Made by a program: the position numbers and the translations under genes. The notes under the pieces are model-generated. The model saw nothing but the letters and a program-made list of their open reading frames with translations. It did no database searches and was not told the origin of the DNA. Below are positions 12,736 to 21,615 of a stretch of DNA of 64,000 nucleotides, piece by piece. Origin of the DNA: Protopterus annectens (taxonomy: Eukaryota > Chordata > Ceratodontiformes > Protopteridae). The DNA lies in assembly GCF_019279795.1 (NCBI RefSeq), contig NC_056750.1:823768732-823832731 (forward strand), written 5' to 3'. Positions within the stretch are counted from its first letter, which is position 1, and each line of letters opens with the position of its first letter.

Positions 12736-12996
12736 GGCGGCACAGTGGTGCAGCGGTTAACGTTGTCGCCTCATAGCAAGAGGTTCTCCGGTTCAATTCT
12801 CGGCTGGGTTGCCTTCTGTGTGGAGTTTGCATGTTCTCCCTGTGTTCGTGTGGGTTTCCTCTGGGTACTCCGGTTTCCTCTCACATTCCAAAGACATGCA
12901 TCTGGAGCATTTCTCCCCGGGCCTCCGCTGAAAACAGGCTCTGTGGAACCTAGTCAGACATTCCCGGTCAACAAATGTTAAATAAAAATAAAAAAT
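12736..12996 (+). mobile_element. V-SINE/DANA-like SINE with L2-type tail
   Basis: The 5' end GGCGGCACAGTGGTGCAGCG is a tRNA-derived A box, and GGTTCAATTCTC at about 12792 is the B box. The middle holds the conserved block around GGAGTTTGCATGTTCTCCC, GTGGGTTTCCTC and CCAAAGACATGCA, the central domain of V-SINE/DANA-like fish SINEs. The 3' part, from GGAGCATTTCTCCCC to CAACAAATGTTAAATAAA, is nearly the same as the 3' end of the LINE at 43.6-43.7 kb. It ends in an A/T-rich AAATAAA tail. The SINE sits in the coding part of the minus-strand LINE, so it is younger than that copy. Confidence 0.9.
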
Positions 12997-13399
12997 AAAT
13001 TTATATTGGTATTTTCTAAGTCTTTCCACCTGTTTTGAAATTTTTAGTTTATCTCAAATAGTACATAATAGATCCTGGTCTGTTCCAATTCTGCACATTG
13101 CTTTTATCACTTTCTTAGTATTTTGTTGATCTGTTCCATCTTCTATAATCTTCTAAAAGTGACACTTCTTGTCTTAGCTGCTTTATAGTTTTCTCTCTTT
13201 GATATTTCCATGATGGTATTCATTTTCGCCCCTTTTCCCTCACTACCCTGTGTTCCTGTGGTAGAAATTTATCAGTTATTAATTTAGCAGCACAGTAATA
13301 TATTCTGTTTACTTATGTTATAGCGCATGGATTTCTGTGGACAGTCCTAATTACTGTGTTCATTTGTTTTATCAAGCTTCTGACTTTTGGAGTTTTATT

Positions 13400-13664
13400 A
13401 ACCTTCTGCAGTCTAAAAAACTGCGGTGGTGGTGCTGCTGTAGTGTTGTCGCCTCACAGTTAGACGTTGCCTGTTCGATTCTCAGTTAGAGTGTCTTCTG
13501 TGTGGCAACATGCGTGAACGGGTGTTCCTTCGTTGAAGGTTGTGCGTTAGGCCCAGCAAGCCTGCACATAAAACTCTACTGCCAATCATTAGCGGACCGG
13601 AGTTCCGCTGTGGCAACCCCTAACTGGGAAAAGCCAAAAGACACAAACAACCTTCTGCAGTCTA
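13400..13664. repeat. 16-bp target-site duplication around the second SINE
   Basis: AACCTTCTGCAGTCTA occurs at 13400-13415 and again at 13649-13664 with no mismatch, immediately flanking the SINE. The duplicated bases belong to the host R2/R4-like LINE. Confidence 0.93.
13416..13648 (+). mobile_element. tRNA-derived SINE with fish-type tail and perfect target-site duplication
   Basis: The element starts with a degenerate A box (GGTGGTGCTGCTGTAGTGT) and a B box (TGTTCGATTCTC). It has lost most of the central domain and ends with TCCGCTGTGGCAACCCCTAA followed by GGGAAAAGCCAAAAG. That tail resembles the CCGCTGTGGCGACCCC...AAGCCGAAAG end common in ray-finned fish SINEs. It is flanked by a perfect 16-bp direct repeat, AACCTTCTGCAGTCTA, at 13400-13415 and 13649-13664. 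This is the target-site duplication and fixes both ends. Confidence 0.92.
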
Positions 13665-14850
13665 TTTCTCTCATTGATCTTGATATATCTGTCTTTGTCT
13701 ATTAAATCAAGCAACTCTTCTCTTAACTCATTTTCTTCCATACTGAGAGCACATCCTGTGGACATTCTATAGAAAGTTTTATATCAACTTCCTGTGGCAC
13801 ATTCTCTTCAATTTCATCCTGCGTCATCTGTTGTTCTGTCATATGGGAACTCACTTGCCTATCACTCCTCAACTTTGACTGCATCAGAGTTTTCACAGTT
13901 TCCTGTTCCTTTCCTTGCTGTCTAGCTTCAAATTAACGCTTATACTGGTTTCCTGTGGAAGGCTCAAAAATATCTTGATATGGCACCTGACCAATTGCTT
14001 CCTGTTCCACTGATTTTCCCTTAATTTGGATATCCATTGCTCTATCCTGTTGTGGTGCTTTCTGTACTTGATTTACTACACTGAATCATTCTCTTTGCAG
14101 TTCTTCCATGACCTCAGTTTCTATTTCTTTGACTTCTCCATTACTAATTTCTTTTTCTATTTTTCCTCTTAGTCTTCTTATTTTTTGTATTGTAAAGTTT
14201 TCCTTTCCCTATGTTTTTCTTCAAATATCTTTGAATTGGTTAGTTTTGCTTTCTCCTTTGCATAAATATTACACCACATTAAATCTCGTTTCCTTTCCCA
14301 TGTCCATATTTCTTCTTCACATGGCTCCTGATCTTCTTGCTTTTCCTTATTCTGGGGACTCACTCCATCATTCTGTTTTAGGCCTTCTACATTAAATCCT
14401 TTACTTAGGTTCATAGGTTTATAGGTAGGTAAAAGGGCCTAAGTAAGCCTAGCCAACAAGGTTCCCTAGCTTACGCTACCCAAGAAAGATATTTTCCTGT
14501 GCCTATGTCGAACAGAGCCACCAAAGTGATCCCCGGGGTGTATTTCCTATTTCCCATCCACTTATCAAGATTTTCCTTGAAGAGTGCTAATGAGGAACTT
14601 TGCTTGACAGAGATGGGTAGCTTGTTCCAGAGTATGGGAAGTCTCTGGGACAGGAATCTATCCCTCCAGCATGTCCTGTTTATTGTGATGACAAGGTTAG
14701 GTCCCTAGAGCATGCAGCTTGGAGGGATTGGGATTTCTTTAGGTGTGGCATGTCCAACAGCTATGGGTTTGACATAGCTTTATATGTTAGGCAGAGATCA
14801 CCTTGAGTAGGCAATATGCTATGGAGTAAAGCTGGAGTTTTATGAGATGA

Positions 14851-15949
14851 TCAGTGTAGGACATCTGTTTGAGGCCAGTAATCCTCTTTGTGAGGTACTT
14901 CTGTGGCCTTTCCAGCTGCTGCCAGATGTCTTGTGAGGTACATTCCAAAAGGGGCATTCTCTAGCGACTCTATAATGGGTCTAATGAGTGTCACGTAGAG
15001 GGGAACAATGACCTCTTTTTTTCCAGATGAGAACCCTTTTGTGATGAGGTGTGCCATGTAGAAGGAGTTCTTGACTACTGTGGCGATGTGATTATCAAAG
15101 GAGAGACTACTGTCCACCTGGGTCCCCAGGTCTCATCACACATTGGGTGTTAAGTAGACTGCCACCTATGTGGTAGTTCATGGGTACAGAGTTTTTACCA
15201 AAGGGGATGACAATGCACTTTTTGGCATTGAGCTTGAGGCCATGGCTCTGACACCAGGCATCTGTCTCAGTGAGGCCCTTCTGTGGGATGTCCACATCAT
15301 TTGGGGACTCAGCTATGGCTCCTAGTTTGCAGTCATCTACAAACTTCATTAGGCAAAGGTCTTCTCTGTTAGTCTGTACTTCAGAGAAGTAGATACCAAA
15401 CAGGAGAGGTACCAGGACTGAACCCTATGGTACTCCACTTGTCACTGGTTTGAAGTCAGATTTGTAGTCTGCAACTTTTACAATGTGGGTTCTGTCAGTG
15501 AGCCAATTGGCAACCCATCTTGTGATGTAGGGATTTATACCTAGTTTAGTGTGTTTAGCTATAATTCCAGAATGGGGGATGGTGTCAAAAGCCTTGGCGA
15601 GGTCAAGATAGGCTGTGTGAACCACCTTACCCTCATCTACAGCTTTGGTGACTGCCTCAAAGAAGTCGATCAGGTTCAGGAGGCATGATCTGCCTTTCAA
15701 AAACCTGAACTGGGTGGGGTCCAGTCTTTAGAGGTTACCAATGTCTTTGTTTATGAGTTCCATGATGATATGTTCCATGGCCTTACAGACCAGGCTTGTC
15801 AGGCTAGTAGGGTGACTGTTCCCAGGATCAGTGATTGCTCCCCCTTTGTGGACTGGGATAACTGTTGCTGTGTGCCATTAAGTGGGTACAAAGCCTGATG
15901 TGAGACTATGATTGAACACGGTGCTTAGGTGGGTAGCCAGTTCATTCTG
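14851..15949 (-). pseudogene. Reverse transcriptase of the CR1-like LINE, copy 1
   Basis: Fragments in order are FVKGRSCLLNLIDFFEAVT-like MKGRSCLLNLIDFFEAVTK, YLDLAKAFDTIPHSG (catalytic Asp), a PVTSGVP block of the SGVPQGS motif at the end of one open stretch, and MKFVDDCKLGAIAESPNDV. The last contains the FVDD active site intact. The final part, NHIATVVKNSFYMAHLITKG and VPLYVTLIRPIIES, is the usual post-RT region. Stops and frameshifts split it into three main open stretches (15700-15425, 15349-15107 and 15117-14851). The motif style is that of the CR1/L2/Rex1 group, with CR1-like spacing. Confidence 0.85.
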
Positions 15950-16390
15950 AAGTTTGTGTAAAATGCAGCCTGGGATATTGTCCGGTCCCATGGATGCTGC
16001 ATTTTTGGCTATAGATAGTGCAGCTTTTACCTGCGTAGTTGTGATTACAGGGACTCTGCATTCTTCCTATATAGATATGGACCCTTTAAGGGGTGAGAGG
16101 GGGGGGGGTAAAGTTAGCACTGAACCTATATGCCAGGACATTGGCAATATCAGTTGGTTCTGTAATTTTCATGCCATTTTGCTGTAACTCAGAGCAGATC
16201 TGGGTTTTGCATTGAGATTCTTGACATGATTGGTTGTCCCTAGAATCAGTGGTGATTCTGTTTTCATAGCTAGCTTTGGAGGATCTTATAAGGGATCTCA
16301 GCTTCTTGCTGAGGCTGACCAGGGAACTCCTCCACTCATGGGATTTTATTCTCCTTTACAACAGTTTCTTCCTTCTGTTGTAGAGTTTGT

Positions 16391-17118
16391 TTATGGCAGG
16401 GGACCACCAGATTGGCTTCCTTTTTTGGAGGATAGCATCTTGGTTCTGTTTGGGATAGCATGATCCATACACTTGTGTAAGTGCTTATAGAGTGCATCCG
16501 TGTAGGATTCAGCAGTCGTAACTGTATTGTCCATCTGCATGAGTGTCATGAAGTTTGCCCCTTCTGTCTTAAGAAGCATGAAGTTGGCTTTGGAGAATTT
16601 TTTTACTGTGATTTCCTTAATGGGGGATGGGGGGAGATGTGGACATCCAGGGTGATTAGCTTATGGTCGGATCTGACCAACGAGGAGTTGACTTCAGGTG
16701 TGGAACACTGGTCACTCATGTTGGTAATGACTAGGTCTAGGATATTGTTGCCCCTGGTGGGGGTGTGGATAAGTTGATCCAGGGCATTGCAATTTATGAA
16801 TTCCAGAAAGCATTGAGTGAAGGAGTTGGTACGAGCAGTTTTCCCAGTTAATGGTGGGGTAGTTGAAATCGCCCATTATTAGGGTGTTTGGTTGAACCCT
16901 AATATTTTCCAGTATATTAAGAAAAGAGGAGTGGGAATCCTTCTGGCATGGTGGGGGATCTGTAGAAAGCTACAATTTGGATTGCAGTTTTGCCCAGAGT
17001 TAGTTGCACTTGGATAACCTCAGATGCATAATGCTGAGCAACTAGCCTGGAGGTGTGGATATCCTTAATGATATGGACATACCTCTGCCTTTTGTGTTCT
17101 GGTCCAGGTACTGGTGCA
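16391..17118 (-). pseudogene. Apurinic-type endonuclease remnant of the CR1-like LINE
   Basis: The minus strand gives GKTAIQIVAFYRSPTM near 17.0-16.95 kb, then MGDFNYPTINWENCS near 16.88-16.83 kb. The GDFN block of APE-type LINE endonucleases carries catalytic Asp and Asn. Further on, near 16.68-16.66 kb, is SDHKLITLDV, the terminal catalytic Asp-His. The enzyme would nick target DNA to prime reverse transcription. Several frame changes separate these blocks, so it is not a working gene. Confidence 0.75.
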
Positions 17119-17925
17119 GGCACTCCATAACTTCAGCTTCTATTTCTTCAACTTATGCTTTACTAATCATCTTTTCTGCATTATATCTTTGTGATATTAA
17201 TCTTTTTATTGTGAAATTTTCTATATCAGGATGCCTTTGCCTGTATTTCTCTTTGAATATCTTTGAGACTGCCTTCTCTATATTAGTTAACTTGGCTTTC
17301 TCATTTGCATAAATATTGCACCGTATCAAATCTCTCTTTCTTTCCCATGTCCATATTTCTTTTTTATATTTTTGAAATATCTCTAGGTTTTGTTGTTTAT
17401 ATTTTCTCACTTCCTCAGATGCTTCTTTTTCCAAACACATCAAAATTTCTTGATCTATATACTGTTTTTAAAAAATCTGTTGTGATAATGAAAGTAAATT
17501 TTTATTTGAAGCTTCTGATAGCTTTTCCTGTGGAAGTATTTTTCTTTCCTCTAATTTCTCTCTTAATCATTTTGTATATCTTGTGTCTGGAAATTTTGGG
17601 CTTTTTGCATAATAGTAACAATATTTAATTTCTTTCTTATCCTCAATAGTACACTCTGTCGTCTTTATGGCTCTTCTTTGGGCAATCAATTTTTGTCGTT
17701 TTTGTGGACTTATAATTCCTCCTACAACAGGGGGGGGCATCTTCCCCCTGAACTTGGCCTGGCCCCATTGTAGGAATGTTTCTGTATTTTGAGGATTCTA
17801 CACTGTCATTTTTTCCAGTCTTGGCACCAGTGTGCCTACCAGGATTGGGCACTTTTTTATCCTGGGTCTTGTGCACCCGGCTATCTTTTTTATTTTTGAT
17901 TTTCTTCTGTCCATGATATGTGCTA
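17119..17925 (-). mobile_element. R2/R4-like LINE, copy B, N-terminal fragment only
   Basis: The minus-strand stretch at 17443-17153 contains EIWTWERKRDLIRCNIYANE and continues into KIFKEKYRQRHPDIENF. It is clearly related to 14.33-14.17 kb of copy A. Upstream, 17876-17643 encodes a Lys-rich, proline-containing N-terminus with PPCCRRNYKSTKTTKID. DNA similarity between the two copies is limited to about 300 bp and is roughly 75 percent by eye. The part upstream of EIWTWERKRDL differs, so this is a separate, diverged copy rather than a continuation of copy A. Everything 3' of the N-terminal region is missing at the junction with the CR1-like LINE. Confidence 0.65.
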
Positions 17926-18352
17926 TAAAAGTACAGTCTATGTATCAGTGTTGCCTTGTCGCCAAGTAAGTGTGTGTTTATGTGAAGGGATCTACTTCAG
18001 TTTGCAGAAAATAAATGTCCCAGGAGGTCATCTGTCCGAGAACTGACTGGCAAAGAGCTAACATTTAAAAGGAATCATGTCATGGAAATTCATTCCATCA
18101 AACCTAGTAGTAGATGTGTAAATGCCCACTTCCCACTGTATAGCTGTACAGCGATACTGGAGTTGGTATATATAGTTGGTTGTCAATGTTGTGGACACAG
18201 CCACCCTCATTGGGTTTATTGTTGTGTGTGTCCCCCCACTTAGTCTGCTGTAATACTGTACAGTGTATGTTAACAGGTTAAGTAGTTGTCACTCACACTA
18301 TGTGCGGACCTACACCACCCCACACCCTCCAAAGTGTAGGGCTGTGCCAATG

Positions 18353-18495
18353 GGCGGGAGGGTGGCATAATGGTTAAGGTGTTTACCTTACAAACACAAG
18401 AGTCAGGGTTTGATTCTCACATGGGGCAATTAGCTAGGCTTAAAATGGCTCACAAAGGCATTTAGCCTAGTACTAACCTATGAACCCACAGGGTC
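18353..18495 (+). mobile_element. tRNA-derived SINE with CR1-type tail
   Basis: GAGGGTGGCATAATGGTTAAGG is an A-box-like start and GGGTTTGATTCTCA at about 18407 is a B box; the spacing is tRNA-like. The body is short and passes straight into GGCATTTAGCCTAGTACTAA followed by CCTATGAACC. That is the 3' end of the CR1-like LINE in this window: near 57400 it reads GGCCATTAGCCTAGTACACA followed by CCTATGAACC. No clear target-site duplication was found. Confidence 0.75.
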
Positions 18496-18940
18496 TATAT
18501 TAAAATCATGAAACCTCACACGAATATGGAAATGTCAACACATATATAGCGAACCGCGAAAACACCAAACATCCTGAAGTGGGAAATTCGAAATGTCGAA
18601 TCATCATAGTTGGCCAACCCCACCTCCCGCTATGTACTACCTACCCAAACAAAATAAATAATTCACACTTCCCCATATCTATACTTCAGCCATATATCCC
18701 ATATCCTAATCAAACATTCACTACACACAAATGTATCTAACTATAAACAAACAACACCCAACTACAGGAAAAGTATAATTTACGTATAAAGAAAAAGAAC
18801 CAAGGTGGGGAAGCAGCAACAATACCAAAAATAACCAAAAAGCCGCTCCAAAGCCAATAACTAGTCCCCGACAGTCCAATGGACGATATAAAATAAAAAG
18901 AATGTAAAAATCCACGAATGCAGGCAGTTACCACACTTTA
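18496..18940. other. AT-rich segment next to the Penelope array
   Basis: No protein or RNA gene is recognised. A hydrophobic minus-strand open frame (18915-18721) has no known motif. The segment may include the outer end of the first Penelope copy, since its 3' UTR continues into a TTTATTAAAGTGTGG stretch, but I cannot place that boundary. Confidence 0.4.
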
Positions 18941-18960
18941 TTAAAATCCACACAAAACAG

Positions 18961-19000
18961 TCATCAAGCACTTTCATCAAACTGACTTCATCAGAACAAA
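18961..19000 (-). ncRNA. Hammerhead-like ribozyme motif in PLE terminus (copy 1)
   Basis: The minus strand reads CUGAUGA (18994-18988), one extra A, a three-pair stem II (GUC/GAU), then GAA followed by the near-palindrome AGUGCU and a U at the cleavage position. Stem I can form from UUUGUU and GAUGA with several G-U pairs. This is the hammerhead core order CUGANGA, stem II, GAA, stem III, UH, stem I. The stem III is self-complementary, so two copies could pair as a dimer. A TATA-like TATATAA lies about 30 bp upstream on the same strand. The extra A after the first box departs from the canonical core, so activity is uncertain. Confidence 0.55.
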
Positions 19001-19460
19001 TTCAGATAGTCAACACGTTACTTATATACCCTTAATTGATAGTGATTAGAAACAACAAGCTATACAATTAAAATGGTAGTAACCCATCACTAAAAATCAT
19101 TAACAAAAAATATATATTGAAAAGTATTGTATGTTGAAAAGTAGTGTATATTGAAAAAAATATGTATAAAAAATATATATGCACTGAGTATTTACAAAAA
19201 TGTTTAATTTTATTTAGTTAGCTGTGTGTCTGAGCTCAGGTTTAATACTGATGGTTTCATTTATGCCAGGAAATTCACAGGCATTTAACTTCAGCTGCCA
19301 TCTAGTTTCTGCCCTGAGCAATTTATTTGTCCATTTCCCCCCTCTGAAATCTTTATTCACTATTTCTAGAATACCAAAATTAAAACTGTGGGTGGGGTTA
19401 CTCTTAATGTGTTTATATAGGACATTTTTTTCATCCTTTCTAGAAATGCTATAGTTGTGC

Positions 19461-21218
19461 TCATAAATTCAACGGTTTAACCTCCTCTCTGTTTTTCCAA
19501 TGTAAAAACATTGGCATTCCGCACAGCGCTAGGTACACAATACCTGTTGTGGTACAGGACCCTGTGACCAACGATACCTCAAACCCGTAGGGACCTAACT
19601 TCACCTTGGGAGTCTCCAAAATATGTATACAGTATTCACAAGCCCTACATTTGTGCGTACCCTCTTTTCTTCTTTTTCCTGTTGCACCGTTTTCCAAAAT
19701 ATTCTTCAAATTTTTGTTGATTCTGTAAGTAAATAGGGGTTCAGAACCTATAACTGCCAAAACCTCCTTATTCCCCTTAAACATAACCCAATTGTTCTTA
19801 ATAATTTTCTTAATTTCTTCTGATGTTTCTCCGTAGGTCAAAACCATAGCCTGGGTGAAATCTTTATCTACATTGCGGACTGTGTTCATCACCACCTCAC
19901 CAGATCCTAATAATGATTTATATCTGTGATTCCATTCACCCATCACTTGGTCTCGGATACCTTCCAGGATCCCAAGAGGATATCCCCTGTGGAGGAACAT
20001 GTCCACCACTAGTTTAGTTTCCTCTTCTACATATTCCATCTTGGAGCACATCCTTACCACCCTTACCATTTGCTCTTTAACTATATTACGCTTGATGTAT
20101 AGAGGGTGATTACTCGAAAATTCCAAGTAATCATTGGAAAAAGTAGACTTCCTATGAATCCTAGAGTGGAACGTGTTGTTGTAGGGCTCCTTAGAAAGTT
20201 TAACATCTAAATAATTAATTTCACTGGGACTACCATTTCTAGTGAATTTAAAGTAATCACATACTTGGTTGATATACTCCAAAAAATGTTCAAACAAATT
20301 TTCGTCTTCCCATAAAATGAATAAATCATCCAGGTACCTAAAATACAAGTACCAGTGTTTTTCGTATATGGAATTGAAAATATATTATTTTTCCCACTGG
20401 TACATAACTAGATTGGCGAACATGGGAGCACAACTGCTACCCATGGCCACCCCGTTAATTTGTCTGTAAAACTCACCTTGGAATATAAAGAAATTATTCT
20501 TTAATACAACCTCCATGAGTTCTACTAAGAAATTAATTGTACTCCCTTTTAAATTGGACTGTGTCACAAGTGTGTCATTGAAGAATTCCAGACCTCTATC
20601 GTGTGGAATGGAAGTGAAGAGGTCAACTACATCAACAGTGGAAAAATATGCCTCAGAACTAACAAAATCATTATTCACTTTCCTTGGGAAGTCCCAGGAG
20701 TCTATTAGTATATGTTGAATAGGTATTAAAGCCTGCCTGACAATACGATCAATGTAAATACCAATAGTATAAGTGATACTATTATGTGCTGATATAATAA
20801 GCCTGTAAGGGGGATCATTCGTATCCTTATGTGTTTTAGGAATTCCAAACACTACAGGTATAACTGGGTGCTCAATGTGGAGGAAATTGTATTCTTCTTC
20901 TTCATTAATCACCCCTTGCAGTAGGGAATTATCCAACAAAAACGTTATTTTTCTGAAACTTATGTTGATTTTGTTTCTGGAGGCTACCTCATATTTGGAA
21001 TTATCATTCAGCATACCTGTTATTTTGTTGTTATAATCTACAACATTTGTGATAACCATACCCCCACCCTTGTCAGGTTTCATGAACCGAAGATTATTAT
21101 TTTCCCGCATTTCGTATAGTAACTTTCTCTCTGTATATGAGAGATTGTGTTTGGTATTCTTATAAGTCTGTAGGAGTTTGTAAATCTCCTGACTACAGAC
21201 ATTTTCAAAAGAATTCAA
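19461..21218 (-). pseudogene. PLE protein, copy 1 (RT plus broken GIY-YIG)
   Basis: The protein would reverse-transcribe its own RNA with a telomerase-related RT and cut DNA with a GIY-YIG nuclease. The N-terminal open stretch (21218-20385) has KPDKGGGMVITNVVDYNNKI, FGIPKTHKDTNDPPYRLIIS, FSTVDVVDLFTSIPHDRG (first catalytic Asp) and INGVAMGSSCAPMFANLVM. The second stretch (20348-19461) has YFRYLDDLFILW, the intact YLDD, and the HKCRACEYC linker. A CAA-to-TAA nonsense change at 20385-20387 separates them; copy 2 keeps the Gln codon. A 2-bp deletion at about 19525, relative to copy 3, shifts the frame just before the GIY-YIG domain and destroys the nuclease. The copy is therefore not functional. 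Confidence 0.93.
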
Positions 21219-21219
21219 A

Positions 21220-21615
21220 ATAGGCGTGAGAGGGGGATTGAAACAACTTTTCTTATAAATTATGGATTTGTTGTTTTGCCCCTGACTAGGTTTTCTTGGT
21301 ATAAAAATTTTAAATTCAGTTTCCTTATGAAAATCTTAAAATCTAATAAGGTTTGACTGATGTCTTCCTTAACAGAGGGAATGAATTTCATCCCCTTCAT
21401 GAACAAAGTAAAAACATCCTAATTAAGTTGAAATTGTGCATAATTATAGATTTTGAACCCCTTGTACGAGTACACAGTGCCATCATAATTGATAATGTTT
21501 TGATCTTGGTTATTTCCAACTATCTTGGGTGAGTTTAGTTGTAACTGTTTTTCCTCCCCCTGAAAGAGGTGTTCCTGTATCTCGGTCTGCCTCCCTCTAC
21601 CCTCGATTCTAAAAA
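21220..21615 (-). pseudogene. PLE copy 1, N-terminal extension remnant
   Basis: On the minus strand this gives YDGTVYSYKGFKIYNYAQFQ, then after a stop FMKGMKFIPSVKEDIS. The 53.8 kb element has FKIYNYSQSKF and later FVPYRVGNL in the corresponding place. It is the variable N-terminal domain ahead of the RT. Frameshifts near 21430, 21330 and 21240 break it. It ends at the tandem junction. Confidence 0.7.

Larger units (their letters stand above)
10080..14408 (-). mobile_element. R2/R4-like non-LTR retrotransposon, decayed copy A
   Basis: Read on the minus strand, this element gives in order an N-terminal charged region (14.4-14.1 kb), a linker (13.3-12.5 kb), a reverse transcriptase (12.3-11.6 kb), a thumb and linker region (11.6-10.9 kb), a C-terminal CCHC zinc-knuckle block (10.8-10.6 kb) and a conserved C-terminal tail (about 10.3-10.1 kb). 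A single ORF without an APE endonuclease, with a C-terminal CCHC and a restriction-like-endonuclease region, is the layout of R2/R4-clade LINEs. Frameshifts and stops break the frame throughout. Two SINEs have inserted in the N-terminal half. Assignment to R2 or R4 rather than a sister clade is inferred from motif style only. Confidence 0.75.
12494..14408 (-). pseudogene. N-terminal half of the R2/R4-like LINE, interrupted by two SINEs
   Basis: Minus-strand pieces include EIWTWERKRDLMWCNIYAKE at about 14.33-14.27 kb, NRIYYCAAKLITDKFLPQE near 13.31-13.25 kb and KFYRELGNKVKEIERQPKKE with FWRSIYEDPLEHN at about 12.69-12.57 kb. The last is the conserved F(Y/W)R-L...FW--I(Y/W) block just before the reverse transcriptase. 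The interruptions are the SINE at 12736-12996 and the SINE at 13416-13648. The region is rich in Lys and Glu, as usual for the RNA-binding part of such proteins. Stops and frameshifts are frequent. Confidence 0.65.
14409..17118 (-). mobile_element. CR1-like LINE, copy 1, 5'-truncated
   Basis: On the minus strand the order is APE endonuclease remnant (about 17.1-16.6 kb), linker, reverse transcriptase (about 16.0-14.9 kb) and 3' UTR. The 3' end at about 14409 reads, on the minus strand, GCTAGGCTTACTTAGGCCC and then CCTATAAACCTATGAACC. That end is shared with the LINE copy ending near 57430 and with a SINE at 18.4 kb. The DNA and protein closely resemble the copy at 55.7-57.4 kb, so both belong to one family. 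Truncation at about 17118 removes the start of the endonuclease. Confidence 0.85.

Noticed and set aside
14093..17450. A 300-bp target-site duplication around the CR1-like LINE
   Set aside because: The two segments diverge too much and lose similarity before reaching the outer limits expected of a duplication; LINE duplications are normally far shorter.
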